DNA of 64,000 bases from Casuarius casuarius (taxonomy: Eukaryota > Chordata > Aves > Casuariiformes > Casuariidae): the NCBI GenBank assembly GCA_003342895.1, contig PTFA01000396.1, positions 183,584 to 247,583 of the forward strand, read 5' to 3'. Below are positions 1 through 41,932 of the stretch, piece by piece; positions within the stretch are counted from its first letter, which is position 1, and each line of letters opens with the position of its first letter. The notes below the pieces were generated by a model, which saw only the letters and a program-made list of their open reading frames with translations, searched no databases and was not told where the DNA came from. A program made the translations under genes and the position numbers.

Positions 1-3000
1 GAGGCTAGTGTCTCTGCCAGCAAAACTTCCCGAGAGAAAACCTCCAGGTCAATGCAACCTCTTTCTTGTACAGCAGAAACCTTGAGATATCTCTTCTACA
101 TGTTCAGGCACATTGGTAGGGTAAAAAAACAAATAAACAAAAAAGCAAAAGAAAGTAGCCACAGATGGCCTTTGATGACCTCTGATAGTCACCTGTCCAG
201 TCTGGGACTTTTCAGCTGAATATCTTCTAATAAATCAACGACTAAGTCAGCTTCCAAGGCTAGAGCTCTGCAAGAGGGCAAGGATTAATGATGTCGGTCA
301 GTGACCTGTTCACAGGTCCCTTGTTACAAAGATGACACATTACCATATGATGTGACTGCTGAACCAGCAAGCGCTTTGTTTCTTTTTGTCCATGTATTAC
401 GGACCCAGATATATGGACCCCGGCCAAAGACAGTCATATTTTCTTTGGACTGCGGCCCTAGCAAGGGGAGAGTCTACTGGCAGAGCCTCGTGCAAAAGGA
501 AGGTGGACCTGCGCAGGTTGTAAGCTTTGGACTGACGGTACGGAAAACAGAACAAAACAAAAATATTCACATGTTCCAGCATGTGCACTGCCTTCTCAGC
601 TGGAACAAACCCGAGTAAGTTCTCGCTCTCCGTGGGTCAAGGGTGGCTGTAGGAATAGGCAGATGTCCAGGGCAGAGGATTAACTGGGGTGAGGATGGAG
701 ATAGAAAGGGGAGAAAGTGACCCAGATAAGGAAAGGAAGGATTTAGAGGACAACTGTTGCGCTCACTACTGACAACAGCACTAGCTTTTCCAGCTGTTGT
801 AAATACCAGCAGCAAACTGATTCATCTGAGCTGAACATTTACAGCCCGCGGGAACCGCCAGGGCATTGCTGGGAAAGCAGCTCTGGGGAGCTTGTTGTCT
901 CCAGTTTCCAGCCTTACCTGGGATCCTGGGGGGGACGGCTGCATGCTGCAGTGAGAGTGGGGGGTGGAGAGGGGCTGCCCAGCTCTGAGGGAAGATCGTC
1001 CTGAAGCAAAGTGCGACAGAGAACTGGTACACGAAACACACAGTGCTGCGATTGGGAAGAAAGGTGTCCTGATGACCGACCTTAAATCCCTCCACATGTA
1101 CCCAGGACAGTGAAGAAATCTCCTCCAGTGCTTCCCAAGCTGGCGAATTAACTTTTATGTAGGCAAAGCAGTACCAGCCAGTGACTTCTGGGGCTGGGTA
1201 AGACAGATCTGCTTTCAGGGTTGTCTGGAAGTACTTCTGTAAGAGACAGATACAGCCCCCTAAGCTGCCCACATCATGCCCAGGTATCTCAGAGATGCTG
1301 ATGGCCCACAGCTCCTGGTAAAGAGAGCAGGATTCTCCTGCAGCTCTGAAAAGGACAGGCAGCCAGCCCCCTTCCTTCCAGACCAAACCATTTCTTTACA
1401 GGATGCAAAGCTATATGGCTCAGTAAATCACCAAACCTTCAGAAACAAGAAGCTTCATAAGCACCTGAGCCCTTAGAAGGTCCTTGCACTAAAAGGCAAT
1501 GGATTTCCTTCTCTGTGAATCTCGTATTTACTATCTTTAGCTATGCTAAAGATCTTTAGCACAGACCACAGACTTGGGAGAGTACAATATAAGGTGTGCT
1601 TTGCTATCCCTGCAAATCAGGCACTCTGGGTAAACTCTGCTCCTTCATGGGAAAACTTTCTGTTTCACCTTGAGATAGGAAGGACCCAGAAGGCTGCATC
1701 TGTGCTGTCATCTGTGTGTTTATTGGTGCTGAATACAGAAATAACATTTTTCTGGGCCTTGCTGTCCGTAAAGCCAACTCCCTTTGAAAGCTCAGCAGCC
1801 TGCAGGCAGGAATGAGAACAGACTCTGGATAGCCACGAAAGCAGCCTGAAGTGACATTTCTTTCCCCCCAAGGCTGAGAGAGACGTAAGAAGCCCAAAGC
1901 CCTGGTTAGACTTCATGTTCTTGCTGCCTGCTGTTATTAAAAGGCAAGGCAGAAAGACCACGTAGAGCATGGCTACACTGCAGATAAACCTGTGGCAACT
2001 CTAACAGAAAAGTTCACCTTCGACTGCAAAGCATACCTGAGAGGCAGGATGAACATGGTGGGGCTAAGCACAACAGTCCTGTGACAAGGAAGCAAAGAGT
2101 ACCTAAGACAAGGTGTTTAAGTTACCTGATATATCCTTTTGCTATGCAGTGCCTGATGAATTGTTTGAAGTGAAAGCTGATTAGCAGGGTCATTAGCTTC
2201 TGAGTTTGAGCAAGGAGCTCCTAGAAGTGTAATGGGTGAGCAAGTTAGGGCAATAGACTGTTTTGTGAACTACAGAAGTCAGTCTTAGGTGTTCTTCTTT
2301 GCAGACATGGAGTCTGTCAAGTATAAAATGGTTGTGTGGGGTAAAAAGGGGGTTTTCATTGGAAAACAGAGCCATGAGTAAAAGGCTGATGACCAGAGGC
2401 GTCTCCACATGCAGGAAAGACATTAGCCTTCCAGGTGTACATTGCACTTTAATGGATCCCCCTGTGACTCTCAGGTACCAATGAAAAGCAGAAGGTCCCC
2501 TCCTCCCCTTCCCCATGGGCCACAGTGGAGCTGGGGAGAATCCTTCCTTTTGCAGAGCTCAGAGAGAGGAAAGGCCTAAGCGTTACAGCTCCTCTTTTGG
2601 GTCACCTGCAGCTCCAGCAAGGCAGGGAGCTGCCTGAGAGGGAGGCGTGCCACAGACAAGCTTCATGCTCGTTCAGCAGTACCAGTGATCCAGTGTCCTC
2701 CTTGTCAGGGAATCTGTAATTAAAAGGCTTCCGCAGGCAGCTCTGCTTCATCCATTAGCCTTGGGAGTCTGCAGTCACCCAGTGGTTTCTGCATGGCACA
2801 TGCAAGAAGTAAACCCAGAAAAGAAAACACTCATCCAGTGATGGAGCTGAGTGTGAGACAAGGCAGTCTGCTTTTGAGCAGCTCACATCTTCCCTGGTGG
2901 TTCACGGGTAGCTGCTTTGCATAGCTGCTGTGGGGGTAACGCTGGAGGGGGAGAGAGAGGGGAGACCATGAATGCAGCTGGAGGCGGCTAGACCAATAAT

Positions 3001-5391
3001 TCTTCCAAAATGAAGAAGGCAAAAGGAGAAGCACTTCTTCTGTTAACCAACAAATACTGCAAAAAGTAATATGATTAAAGGTCAGACCAATCCAAAAGCC
3101 TAGACTACTTCAGGTCTGTAGTTTACCTTGTGGTTGTGGAGGCCAGGCTTTTTGGATGTTGAGCACTAATGAGTGCAGGTGGCATGGACTCCAGGGGAGC
3201 AGGAGAGATGGTGGTGTAACATACAGCTTTGCATACAGGACTCTGGCAACCACATGTACGCTTATTTTCTACGTGTCTCCAGCAAGCTCAGTTAGCCTCT
3301 GCAAGCTCCAGAGTACCAGAAAGAGCCTCTGGAGCTCTTTGACTGTTTCTAGACTCTCAGATCACCTATTGGGTCAAGGAAATATCAGCCAGCTCTAGGA
3401 AGACCCTGTCAAAAACAGAGGCATGCCTTGAGTTGGGGCTGACAGGTATGGAGCCCACAGATACAACAGGCAGGCTGGTGTCCAAGCTCAAGTGGGTGTG
3501 TGAAGCAGCAGTAGCGGCAGACAGGGCTTGCTGGAGATACTATTGATCAAGACCTAGTCTGGGAGGTGGCTGAGACTTTGATAGCCCTTGACAGATGCCT
3601 CTGAACACGACTGCAGAGCGCTTGCATGCCCAGGGTGCTCTGTAGAGTTTAAATATCTGCCAGTCTGCAATGCAACGTCGCCCACCCCAAATGCTGCAGA
3701 GGACCAGATGTTCCTAAGAGCAAACACACACAGACTCAGAGGGCTAGGGCAGCTAGGAACCGGCACGACAGGATTATCACCATATGCCTGGAACGTAACT
3801 TCATCAGGTGAAAGCCTGGGCCCAAGGAAGTCGGAAGAGATCTCCCTAAAAAATTCAGTAGGCCAGCTGGGTCTTGGTGAAGCTCTCTGCCTGGCAATTC
3901 TTACTGTGCTCCTGTTATGAGTGTTAGCTGCTGCATCCCGTTGGTGACTCCGCTTTTGTGCAGTGATATATTTTTGCATTGGAGCCTGAGGTTTGATTGC
4001 TGTAGCTCACAGTGTTTACCACAGAGTTTCACAGCAGCTTTATCTGGTGCTAAAACATAACTCTCTGCTCCAGTGATCTCCATATCTTCCCTGCAACATA
4101 ACTAACCCCTCTGTTCTCTGCATGAGCTCTGTGTCTGATGCTTCTCTTTGGCTGCAGGAGAATGGGAAGAAAACAATGGAACGTAAAAATTGTCTCTAAT
4201 TAAAAAACAGTACGCTTCACGGGGCAAGATGGTAGTTTATTTCGACGTATTGGTAGGAAGGGGAGTCAAGCCAGTATGCAATGGGGTAGTGGTCTGGGGA
4301 TGACAGGTAGAAGATATATCCCTTTGCTGTGGACTAGTGAGTCCCTGCTTTAGTGGTGCCTTCCAACAAATGCCCAAGAGAGCTGAGCTGAAGCAGAGGG
4401 GCAAACTGTCTCTTTCTGGGCCTCTTGGCCAAGAATCTGTTTTTCCCTGAGTATGGCTGTGTTGGCCAGGCCTGCCCCTAGCTGCAACATGAAATCCAAG
4501 TGTGAGGATCCACTTCCGCCCAGACTGCAGCTCTCTCTGGAGGGAGAGGTGGATCTCACCGCATTAACCACGTTGTCCCACCACAGTAACTCGGCAAGGC
4601 TGCTCTCTCCATCTCCACTGCTGTGGTCGCTGTCGACCTGCAGGCTGACCGCGACCCAGCCAGGCACCTTTCAGCCCCACAGCCATCCCCGCATCTTCCC
4701 CCAAACTGCTTTGCGACCGATTAGGTGATGGCTCTTTCATTTCGGGCACCAGTCAGAGCTGCTTCCCTGTAGCCTCCACATGCTGGTGTCTGAACTCATA
4801 AAACTCCTGCCCTGTACAGAGCCAAGGTGTCTACATGAGCTCCCATCAGACGATACTTGTGGTCTGCTGCCATATACTAGCTTTTGCCCAAGGCCAGCCT
4901 TTCCTTTTCAGCATAAGTTAAGTTACATAATGCCGAGGCTCTAAAGGAACAGCACCTTCAGCATCATTTCACTGTTGTTCTGCAGCGGCAGCAAAAATAA
5001 TAGAAACACTCTCCAATTACTGTATGCTGTATGGTACTGGAAACCATCTTGTTTTGCCCACTTAATGAAAAGGAAAATCTTGTACGTTTGGTAAGGAGTC
5101 TCCAGCAAAATAGCAGCCATTATCTATTATTTTCACTTCTGATGTTGCTCAGTTACAACAAATGCAGGAGGTTTGTAGGTTCTGAGGATCAGAGAGCCAT
5201 AATTGTCTGGGCCATGTGTCACAATTCAGTGATTTTGCGCTGAGCTCATAGTCTGCTCAGTGGAGTTTGTACACATTTTCTCCAAGAATCAGGGTTTTGA
5301 AAGGAACAAAAAAGTAATGTGCCCACCTGTGATCAGATTGTATTTTGTGGCTCATCTCTTTTTCTCTTCTCTCCTCTTCCTCCTTTTAAAG
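1..5391. other. Upstream sequence, probably CHRNA8 intron 2
   Basis: No sequence resembling the N-terminal helix exon (exon 2 of CHRNA7 kin) was seen before exon 3, so this is most likely the 3' part of a long intron 2. It contains no recognised repeat. The longest open frame (minus strand, 781-1386) has no family I know; an exon-like piece of it is discussed in the findings. Confidence 0.5.
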
Positions 5392-36083
<30,692 letters not shown>

Positions 36084-36600
36084 AGCTTTCAAAGACGGTA
36101 ACAATAAGGAGAAAGGTCATTTAGAAGTAAAGGTTTCTAGTTATTTTGTTAGGTAATTTAACTCAAAGAGAGAAGTGTACTTTTCTGTGCTAACATACAC
36201 AGAAGGAGCTGAAATTAGTTTCAAGAGCTAATTTATCCCTGATGTTAGTGACTGTAATTACTGAATAGTATACAGGTTGAGTATACGTGTTGTTATTTAT
36301 TTCCTAGACTACTTCTACATGTAATTATGTCATGATCTTGTGACAAGCAGATAGACAAGATAGACAAGAATTCAAATCTAAAATACATTTGTTACAAGTT
36401 AACACTAGTATCAATGCATTACAAAGCATCTGTGAACATTTAACTATTTTTACATGGCTCACTATAAGCTCTTCAGTACTTTACTGTTTTCAACATCTTT
36501 ATGTTTTGGGGATTTTTTTGTTTTATGTGGCTGTGATACTCACTTCTCAGGTTTGACAGATGCCTATTCACAGTCTTATGATGCTGTATTGCAATAACAA

Positions 36601-36606
36601 AATAAA
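36601..36606 (+). promoter_or_regulatory. Proximal polyadenylation signal AATAAA
   Basis: Canonical hexamer about 520 bp after the CHRNA8 stop, followed by TG/T-rich sequence (36620-36700), as expected of a cleavage site downstream element. Confidence 0.55.
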
Positions 36607-37191
36607 CTCTCATCATGTTAGCTCTTACTAGTGCAGTGACTGGAATGTTTTCTCAGTGAGTATGTTAACAGAAGGTATTTTTGCCAGAATGTAACTTTTT
36701 CTTTTTCCTGTAAGACACATTGGCTGTTGAGGAATGAAAGAAAATTCATTCTCCAAGATGGCAATCATATGTACTGTTAACAGCACCTCCTTAGCTCTCC
36801 TGCTGCATCACCATTGCTGTCATGTTGTAGCTCTGCTTAATCTGAAACATCTCTGATCTCTTGGATCACACCCGCCAACCAAATAATGATGCATTCTGTG
36901 TAATTGGGGCAAAAATCTTGGTTCCACATAGTCTGTAGAAATTTTGTCACTGATTTCACTGGGGACAGATTTCACATTTAGAGTCCAAAGCCTATACTAC
37001 AGCACTGAAGTAGGATCTTTTTTGCTAAATTCTGTTAGCGCAGTCCACTTTCAAACTTGGTGAATGTGGCTTGGTTGAAAGAGTTGTGTAAAAGAATATT
37101 TTTGTTTTGCTAAATTTTAATGTAGCAATATTTAGTCTCCATTTGTACCATTTTGTTGTCCACAAATACAGTAATGTAATGTCTATATATT

Positions 37192-37197
37192 AATAAA
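37192..37197 (+). promoter_or_regulatory. Distal polyadenylation signal AATAAA
   Basis: Second canonical hexamer 1.1 kb after the stop, in a TAATAAACAATAAT context. Candidate for a longer CHRNA8 transcript. Confidence 0.4.
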
Positions 37198-37215
37198 CAA
37201 TAATCCTATTATGCC

Positions 37216-39154
37216 ACTTCCCTGGAAGATAATGTCAGAAAAATATCCTTCTTAAAAGCACTTTCTTTCCACTAACTATGTGAGTGGAAACCACACCTTT
37301 CTTGGTGTGGTTTTATTCTGCCATCTGATCACAACAGACCTACAAAAGGCTGTGATGTGAGGTAGGCCTCTTTCCTCTCTGGGTATTACAGCACATTTCT
37401 GAATGTCTTCTACAAGAAAACACCACCATCTTACCTGACTCGCTGCCGGCTTGATTTTCTTCCAGTCGGTGTTAGTGTACCAAAATTAATGTTTCCCATA
37501 TCTGCTTGATGGATCCTTCCCATCATCACTCCTGCAGAGGAAGAAGCAGATCATGGAGCGATTATTTACAGGAAAGTATTTTCATTTAAAAGGTGATGGT
37601 GAACCTGGTAACTCCACAGCCTGAAGAACCATGCAACTATTTCTTTTAGGAGAAGGTGTGTGAGCTTTTTCACTATTGCTCTTCATTAGGACGTGATGGG
37701 TACCTTTAGATAGAGGCTTCACTATAATGAACCTTACCTCTACACCTTTGAGATCAGATCATCACACGACGTTTGCTACTTGGAGTTATATTAAAAAACC
37801 ACCCAAAAGCTCTTGACTATGGTGACTTATTTTGTATTTAGTCCTGACTATGGTGACCTATTTTGTATTTATCTTAGCTTTTGTGCTCTTCACTACTTGT
37901 GATTTCTTCAGTTCAGCTCAAAGGGGTAACAGTAAAAGACCATACTGAATATTCATTGTATTTTTTTCTGAGAGATCTTGCTGTCCATCTCAGTGTGCTA
38001 GTGCTCGAGGTAGCTTTTACTGCACCAGCAGCAAAAAACTGCCAGGCCCTCTGCTTCTGTCCCTTGCCCGTTTTCCTGCCTCTGCCCATAGACTTGGCCT
38101 TGCTGAAGTGCAAGATGCAATTCAAGACCAGTTTGCCTAACAGAAACTCTTTAACTGAACTGAAAAACTGGTCTGAGGGCTCGGGTTAGCGACCGGCAGG
38201 CTCTGCTCCTGGGATGCAGCTGAAGTCTCACTGTAAATTATTGCTTTAGTTATGGGGACAACAGATGTAGAAAATGTCTGAATATCCATTTATTTCTGCA
38301 GCTTGTGATGCAGGATGCTATATGACCTTTAGAACACTTGCTCAAGGATCATTAATATTTTTCCTTGAAAATCACCATTTTTGAAAGTAATCTCCAGTGA
38401 CAAGAAAAAAGAATAAAAGCTAATGTTAAAGCATACAGTCACAATAACTTAACATCCTAATGCAAAGCATGTTTCTTTGCATGAAACACAGTTATTGTAT
38501 GAGAGTATTTTTAACTGGAGCAGGAATGTATAAATCTTAGGATCAGAAGGATGACAGAAACTGTCTGAAAACAACAACAGAAAAATAATCTCAATCAAAT
38601 GTTTAGTTTATAAAGCCCAGTAAAATTTAAAAAATTCCATTTATAGATTACCATTTTATACTTCTATGCCACCAAGGGTTGGGTCCTTTCGTATAGAGAT
38701 ATCCTGAGACTCAAACTGTGTTAGTGCTATGCAGTTCACAAAACCTAGACCTGGACTGAAATTGCTTTCTGGTTACATGTTCAACTGGCAAAGTGTGGCA
38801 GACCCTTTTGACATCCAGTCGTCACTTGGCCTTTTGGAAGGTAATAACACTGTGATCACAGAATTTCTGGAATGATGTAGTTTAGGGCAGAAGAGGAAAA
38901 CCGACCACTGGACAGACAGAAAAAAGCACCCCTGCATTCAGGACTTTCCTGAGAACCGCAGCACCGTTGGAAAGGCTGATGCATCATCTCATACATGCCG
39001 AATTGCAGCCTTTTGTTGCACCACTAATCAATGTCACACAGTGTCTGCCAAGGTATTACATAATTCCAAAAGACAGAAAGTTTCCAAAAACAATCAGAAA
39101 GGCCAAATGGCAACAATGAACTAACCCACAACATCCTTTACAAAACCCACGCAC
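37216..39154. other. Intergenic DNA between CHRNA8 and the dynein-like locus
   Basis: AT-rich. It contains a two-copy tandem repeat at 37813-37871. A TTTATT at 38289-38294 could be a polyadenylation signal for minus-strand transcription, but nothing confirms this. Confidence 0.5.
37813..37871. repeat. Two-copy tandem repeat, unit about 30 bp
   Basis: The stretch TGACTATGGTGACTTATTTT and its following GTATTTA occur twice back to back with one substitution (T/C after GTGAC). Direct reading of the sequence. Confidence 0.85.
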
Positions 39155-39324
39155 TTAAACAAGCTTGATGGTCATCTTATCCTCCACAGGCAATGGGAGC
39201 AGCCTGGTAAAGATCCCAGTACTTGTTCCATCGCTGAGGAGCTCCGTATTTCCCAGGAGGCATGTCAGATCTCTGGTACGGAGATATTCAGCATGGGCTG
39301 TCAGCACCCTGCCCCTGCAGATTT
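39155..39324 (-). pseudogene. Possible terminal exon of the minus-strand dynein heavy chain
   Basis: A TTTTTTACATTAAACAG acceptor on the minus strand is followed by two bases and 55 open codons ending in TAA (39155-39157). The frame reads AEYLRTRDLTCLLGN and then GTSTGIFTRLLPLPVEDK, which loosely recalls the dynein C-terminal pattern of a hydrophobic stretch, an S/T-G-x-S-T-N-F core and a leucine-proline strand. The likeness is weak. Position (last in order) and GC content well above its surroundings support an exon. It could belong to something else. Confidence 0.35.
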
Positions 39325-40069
39325 CTGTTTAATGTAAAAAATTGGTGAGGACCCTCCTAAATAAAATATAATTACAAAGCAGACCTCATAAACTTGTCCG
39401 ACAAAAAGAAAATACTTCAGGAAGACAAATGTTTAAAAGAAGGTAAATGCAAATACAGTGATAACATACAAAGAGGACATAACACTAGGAAAAAAACCAA
39501 GCAGTCGTTGTCCTGGTAAACTCTAAAAAGAGCTATTTTTGCACTAAAGAGAACTTTCAAAGATTAGTATTTCGAGCATGCATAGTTATTTCATACAAGC
39601 ATTATATGCTTTTTTTTAAATCCACCTATCAGAGAAAGCAGGGTCTAAATTTCAGACTAAGGGCAGGAATACAGCAGTATGGTTATGGTAGTATTTGTTT
39701 ATATAGAAAATAATTTGCATGGTTGCACAATAGCCAAAGAACGAATGCATTTACAGTATAGCACAGTGAAGACATGTCCACAGAATTCTAATCAAAGTAA
39801 ATTTTAAGGTCATATTTGTGGCATTTTCTCTGTTTACTAACATTGCACTCTGAACATTTCAAGGTACAACCATGACCTTTATTCAATGATAGAACATACA
39901 TTAGAAAAAGGAAGGAGCACTTGGGAATCACGGTATCCTCTAACTGCCTACAATACTTCAAGGCATAAAAAATATATGAAATAAAGTAAAGCTGCATATT
40001 CAGCTATCTCTGCAAAAATCATTTATTTTTCAGTAAAAAGACAACAAATAACACTCTTTCTTAGACACT

Positions 40070-40081
40070 CCCCCCCCCCCC
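40070..40081. repeat. C homopolymer run
   Basis: Twelve consecutive C bases in otherwise AT-rich DNA. Likely length-polymorphic and prone to sequencing error. Confidence 0.9.
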
Positions 40082-40407
40082 GCATTAATGTTACTTTGTA
40101 ATATTTTGTGTAACTTCTGAAAACAGGAAATCAGGATTTAAGGTATTTCAGACTGAGATTTCTGAAATCTATGAAGTACAGAGTTACAATACACATAGAT
40201 GTAACCATAATCTGCCCCCTTTCAGCAAGTCCTCAAAGCAACTTTAATACCGTTGCCATTCTTTTAAGCAAGTGTTCTGCTTGGCCCGTAGGACCATGCT
40301 AAGAACTACATTGAATACCATACTATAATTAAATCACATTTCTACTCATTTGTACTTAGAAAAACACTTCTGTCTAACATAACGCTTTCTTTTATCACCC
40401 AATAAAT

Positions 40408-40548
40408 TCAGGGGTTCCACTTTTTTTTCACCTTGCTGCTGACAAGATCCCTGTACACTTCCCAGTACAGCTCATGTAGAAAACGTCTGCAGATTTTCCT
40501 TGGTTTCACACAGTGGCGTTTCATCAAATCCAGTGTTAAAGGCAAAGC
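40408..40548 (-). other. Unidentified exon-like open segment
   Basis: Minus-strand open stretch of 46 codons after a GCTTTAG, ending in TGA. It reads ALPLTLDLMKRHCVKPRKIC and RRFLHELYWEVYRDLVSSKV, then KKKWNP. It looks protein-like and lies among dynein remnants, but I cannot align it to dynein or another family. It may be chance. Confidence 0.2.
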
Positions 40549-40694
40549 CTAAAGCCCCAGTGCATTCGTTGTGTGGTAATTAAGTTTTGTCTCTGAATTA
40601 TTTGCTTAGAATGAATCATTTCTGGGAAAACAGATCTTAAAACTGGAAATTGTCTGCACACTTCGCTGTGCTTCTGGAAAGCCTCATGACTTAC

Positions 40695-40742
40695 ATTCAT
40701 AAACATCCCATGAACCACTACACTGACTGCAGGAGATGGCAG
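40695..40742 (-). pseudogene. Dynein heavy chain exon remnant (VHGMFM motif)
   Basis: On the minus strand a TTCTTGTCAG acceptor is followed by LPSPAVSVVVHGMFMN and a perfect GTAAGT donor (40689-40694), a 48-bp phase-0 unit. Axonemal dynein heavy chains carry PSPEDGV-VHGMFMD here, shortly before their C-terminus. The acidic ED pair is changed to AVS. If the frame is read past the donor it no longer resembles dynein. Confidence 0.7.
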
Positions 40743-41800
40743 CTGACAAGAACATCAAAAAGTGAAAACAATGACTAAAATGTCACATATCAGAAAAACT
40801 ACTGCTCACCATGAAACACTAGGGTGCATCAAGGCAGAGAACAAGCCAAAGGTCAAGGAAACCCTAAAAGTAGACTGTTTAGAATTTTTCAAAACGTCAT
40901 TTGTGTTAAAAAAATTCTCATTAAAAACCTTTCAGGTTTTTTATGCGCTCTAAAGAAAAAACACAACTGGGAGTTAAGAATGTATTTTTTATTAATTAGT
41001 ATTGCAAGCTTTATTTTATTTAGAATAAATTAGTTTTTGATATAAGGACTCTGTCAGTAACAAATGCCAAAAGTACCTCCAAACCCATAGGCCATTCTTG
41101 TCCTAACTGTCATATTTTTAATGCTTGAGTAACTTGTGCTTGGTCTTGATATATTGGGATGACATTACAGCTAAAATGAACTTCATGAATTGGCAGGTTA
41201 TACTTTTGAGGATGATTTTGTAAAGTCCCTAGTTAAAAATAATAAAAAAATATATATTTTAAACACAAATTAAAAGGCAACTTAGTTGGATTTTACAGTT
41301 TTTATAATTAAAGTTCATTTACAATTTTCTATCTAAATGGTTATTTTGTGAAAAAGAAAATTTCTAAAAATGTAATCTCTATTAGAGTTATTTTGATTTC
41401 ATGCAAACTTTTCAAATTTCCACAGGGAAAAATCAAAACAAAATAGCACAAATATAAATGCAGCTCAGTCTAACTCTGACTGAATTGGATTAGTTTGCTG
41501 AACTGACTAAAAATTGTTTTGAGTTTAACATTAAAATGTGCTTTCAAGAGAATCCCCCCAAAAGCTGTGGTGTGAGAGTGTGATCGCTTTGTCAGCTAGT
41601 ACGCCTCATGCTATGCAATGCACATGTGTGCCCAACTAAACTGCAGGGCGCATCACAAGAATCAAGACCACTGATTCATCACAGGAACTTAATCTTTCCT
41701 AACCTACATAGGAAAATCGAGATAACAGAATGGGAAATTGAACAACTCCTTGGAGGCAACCTATGCCCCCACATTGGAAGAAGGAATTAAATGCTGAACC

Positions 41801-41932
41801 TTGATTTTGCCAAGTGACATTTTTCAGAACTTTGTGATCTGTGAAGTGTTCTGATATTTCAACCTGGTATCTTGCACAAGTGTTACAGCACTTGATATTG
41901 CCATGGGAAGGAAAACCTGGTTTCACGTATCA
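41801..41932 (-). pseudogene. Dynein heavy chain exon remnant, disrupted
   Basis: The minus strand carries a TTTTAG acceptor at 41934-41933. One frame begins LVIRETR and another continues GFPSHG, TCARYQVEI and HKVLKNVTWQNQ. This recalls the dynein order L-W-x-R...FW-x-GFFFPQG...ARKYQ-x-PID...V. The block matching FWxSGFFFPQGFLTG is largely missing and the frame changes inside, so the exon cannot be read through as it stands. Confidence 0.6.

Larger units (their letters stand above)
36084..37215 (+). other. CHRNA8: CHRNA8 3' untranslated region
   Basis: AT-rich DNA follows the stop codon. AATAAA hexamers lie at 36601-36606 and 37192-37197, giving likely 3' UTRs of about 0.5 and 1.1 kb. The end given is set just past the second signal and is an estimate. 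Confidence 0.6.

Noticed and set aside
781..1386. 201-codon open frame on the minus strand as a complete gene
   Set aside because: It has no recognised domain, no credible start context and low-complexity proline/cysteine-rich parts. Only the inner exon-like piece (1102-1236) is kept as a finding.
3554..3979. Overlapping minus- and plus-strand frames of 110-141 codons
   Set aside because: No recognised similarity and mutual overlap; treated as chance.
1..5391. Search for CHRNA8 exon 2 (N-terminal helix, MQI-DV end)
   Set aside because: No segment ending in the expected residues with a GT donor was found on the plus strand, so exon 2 is assumed to lie outside the window.
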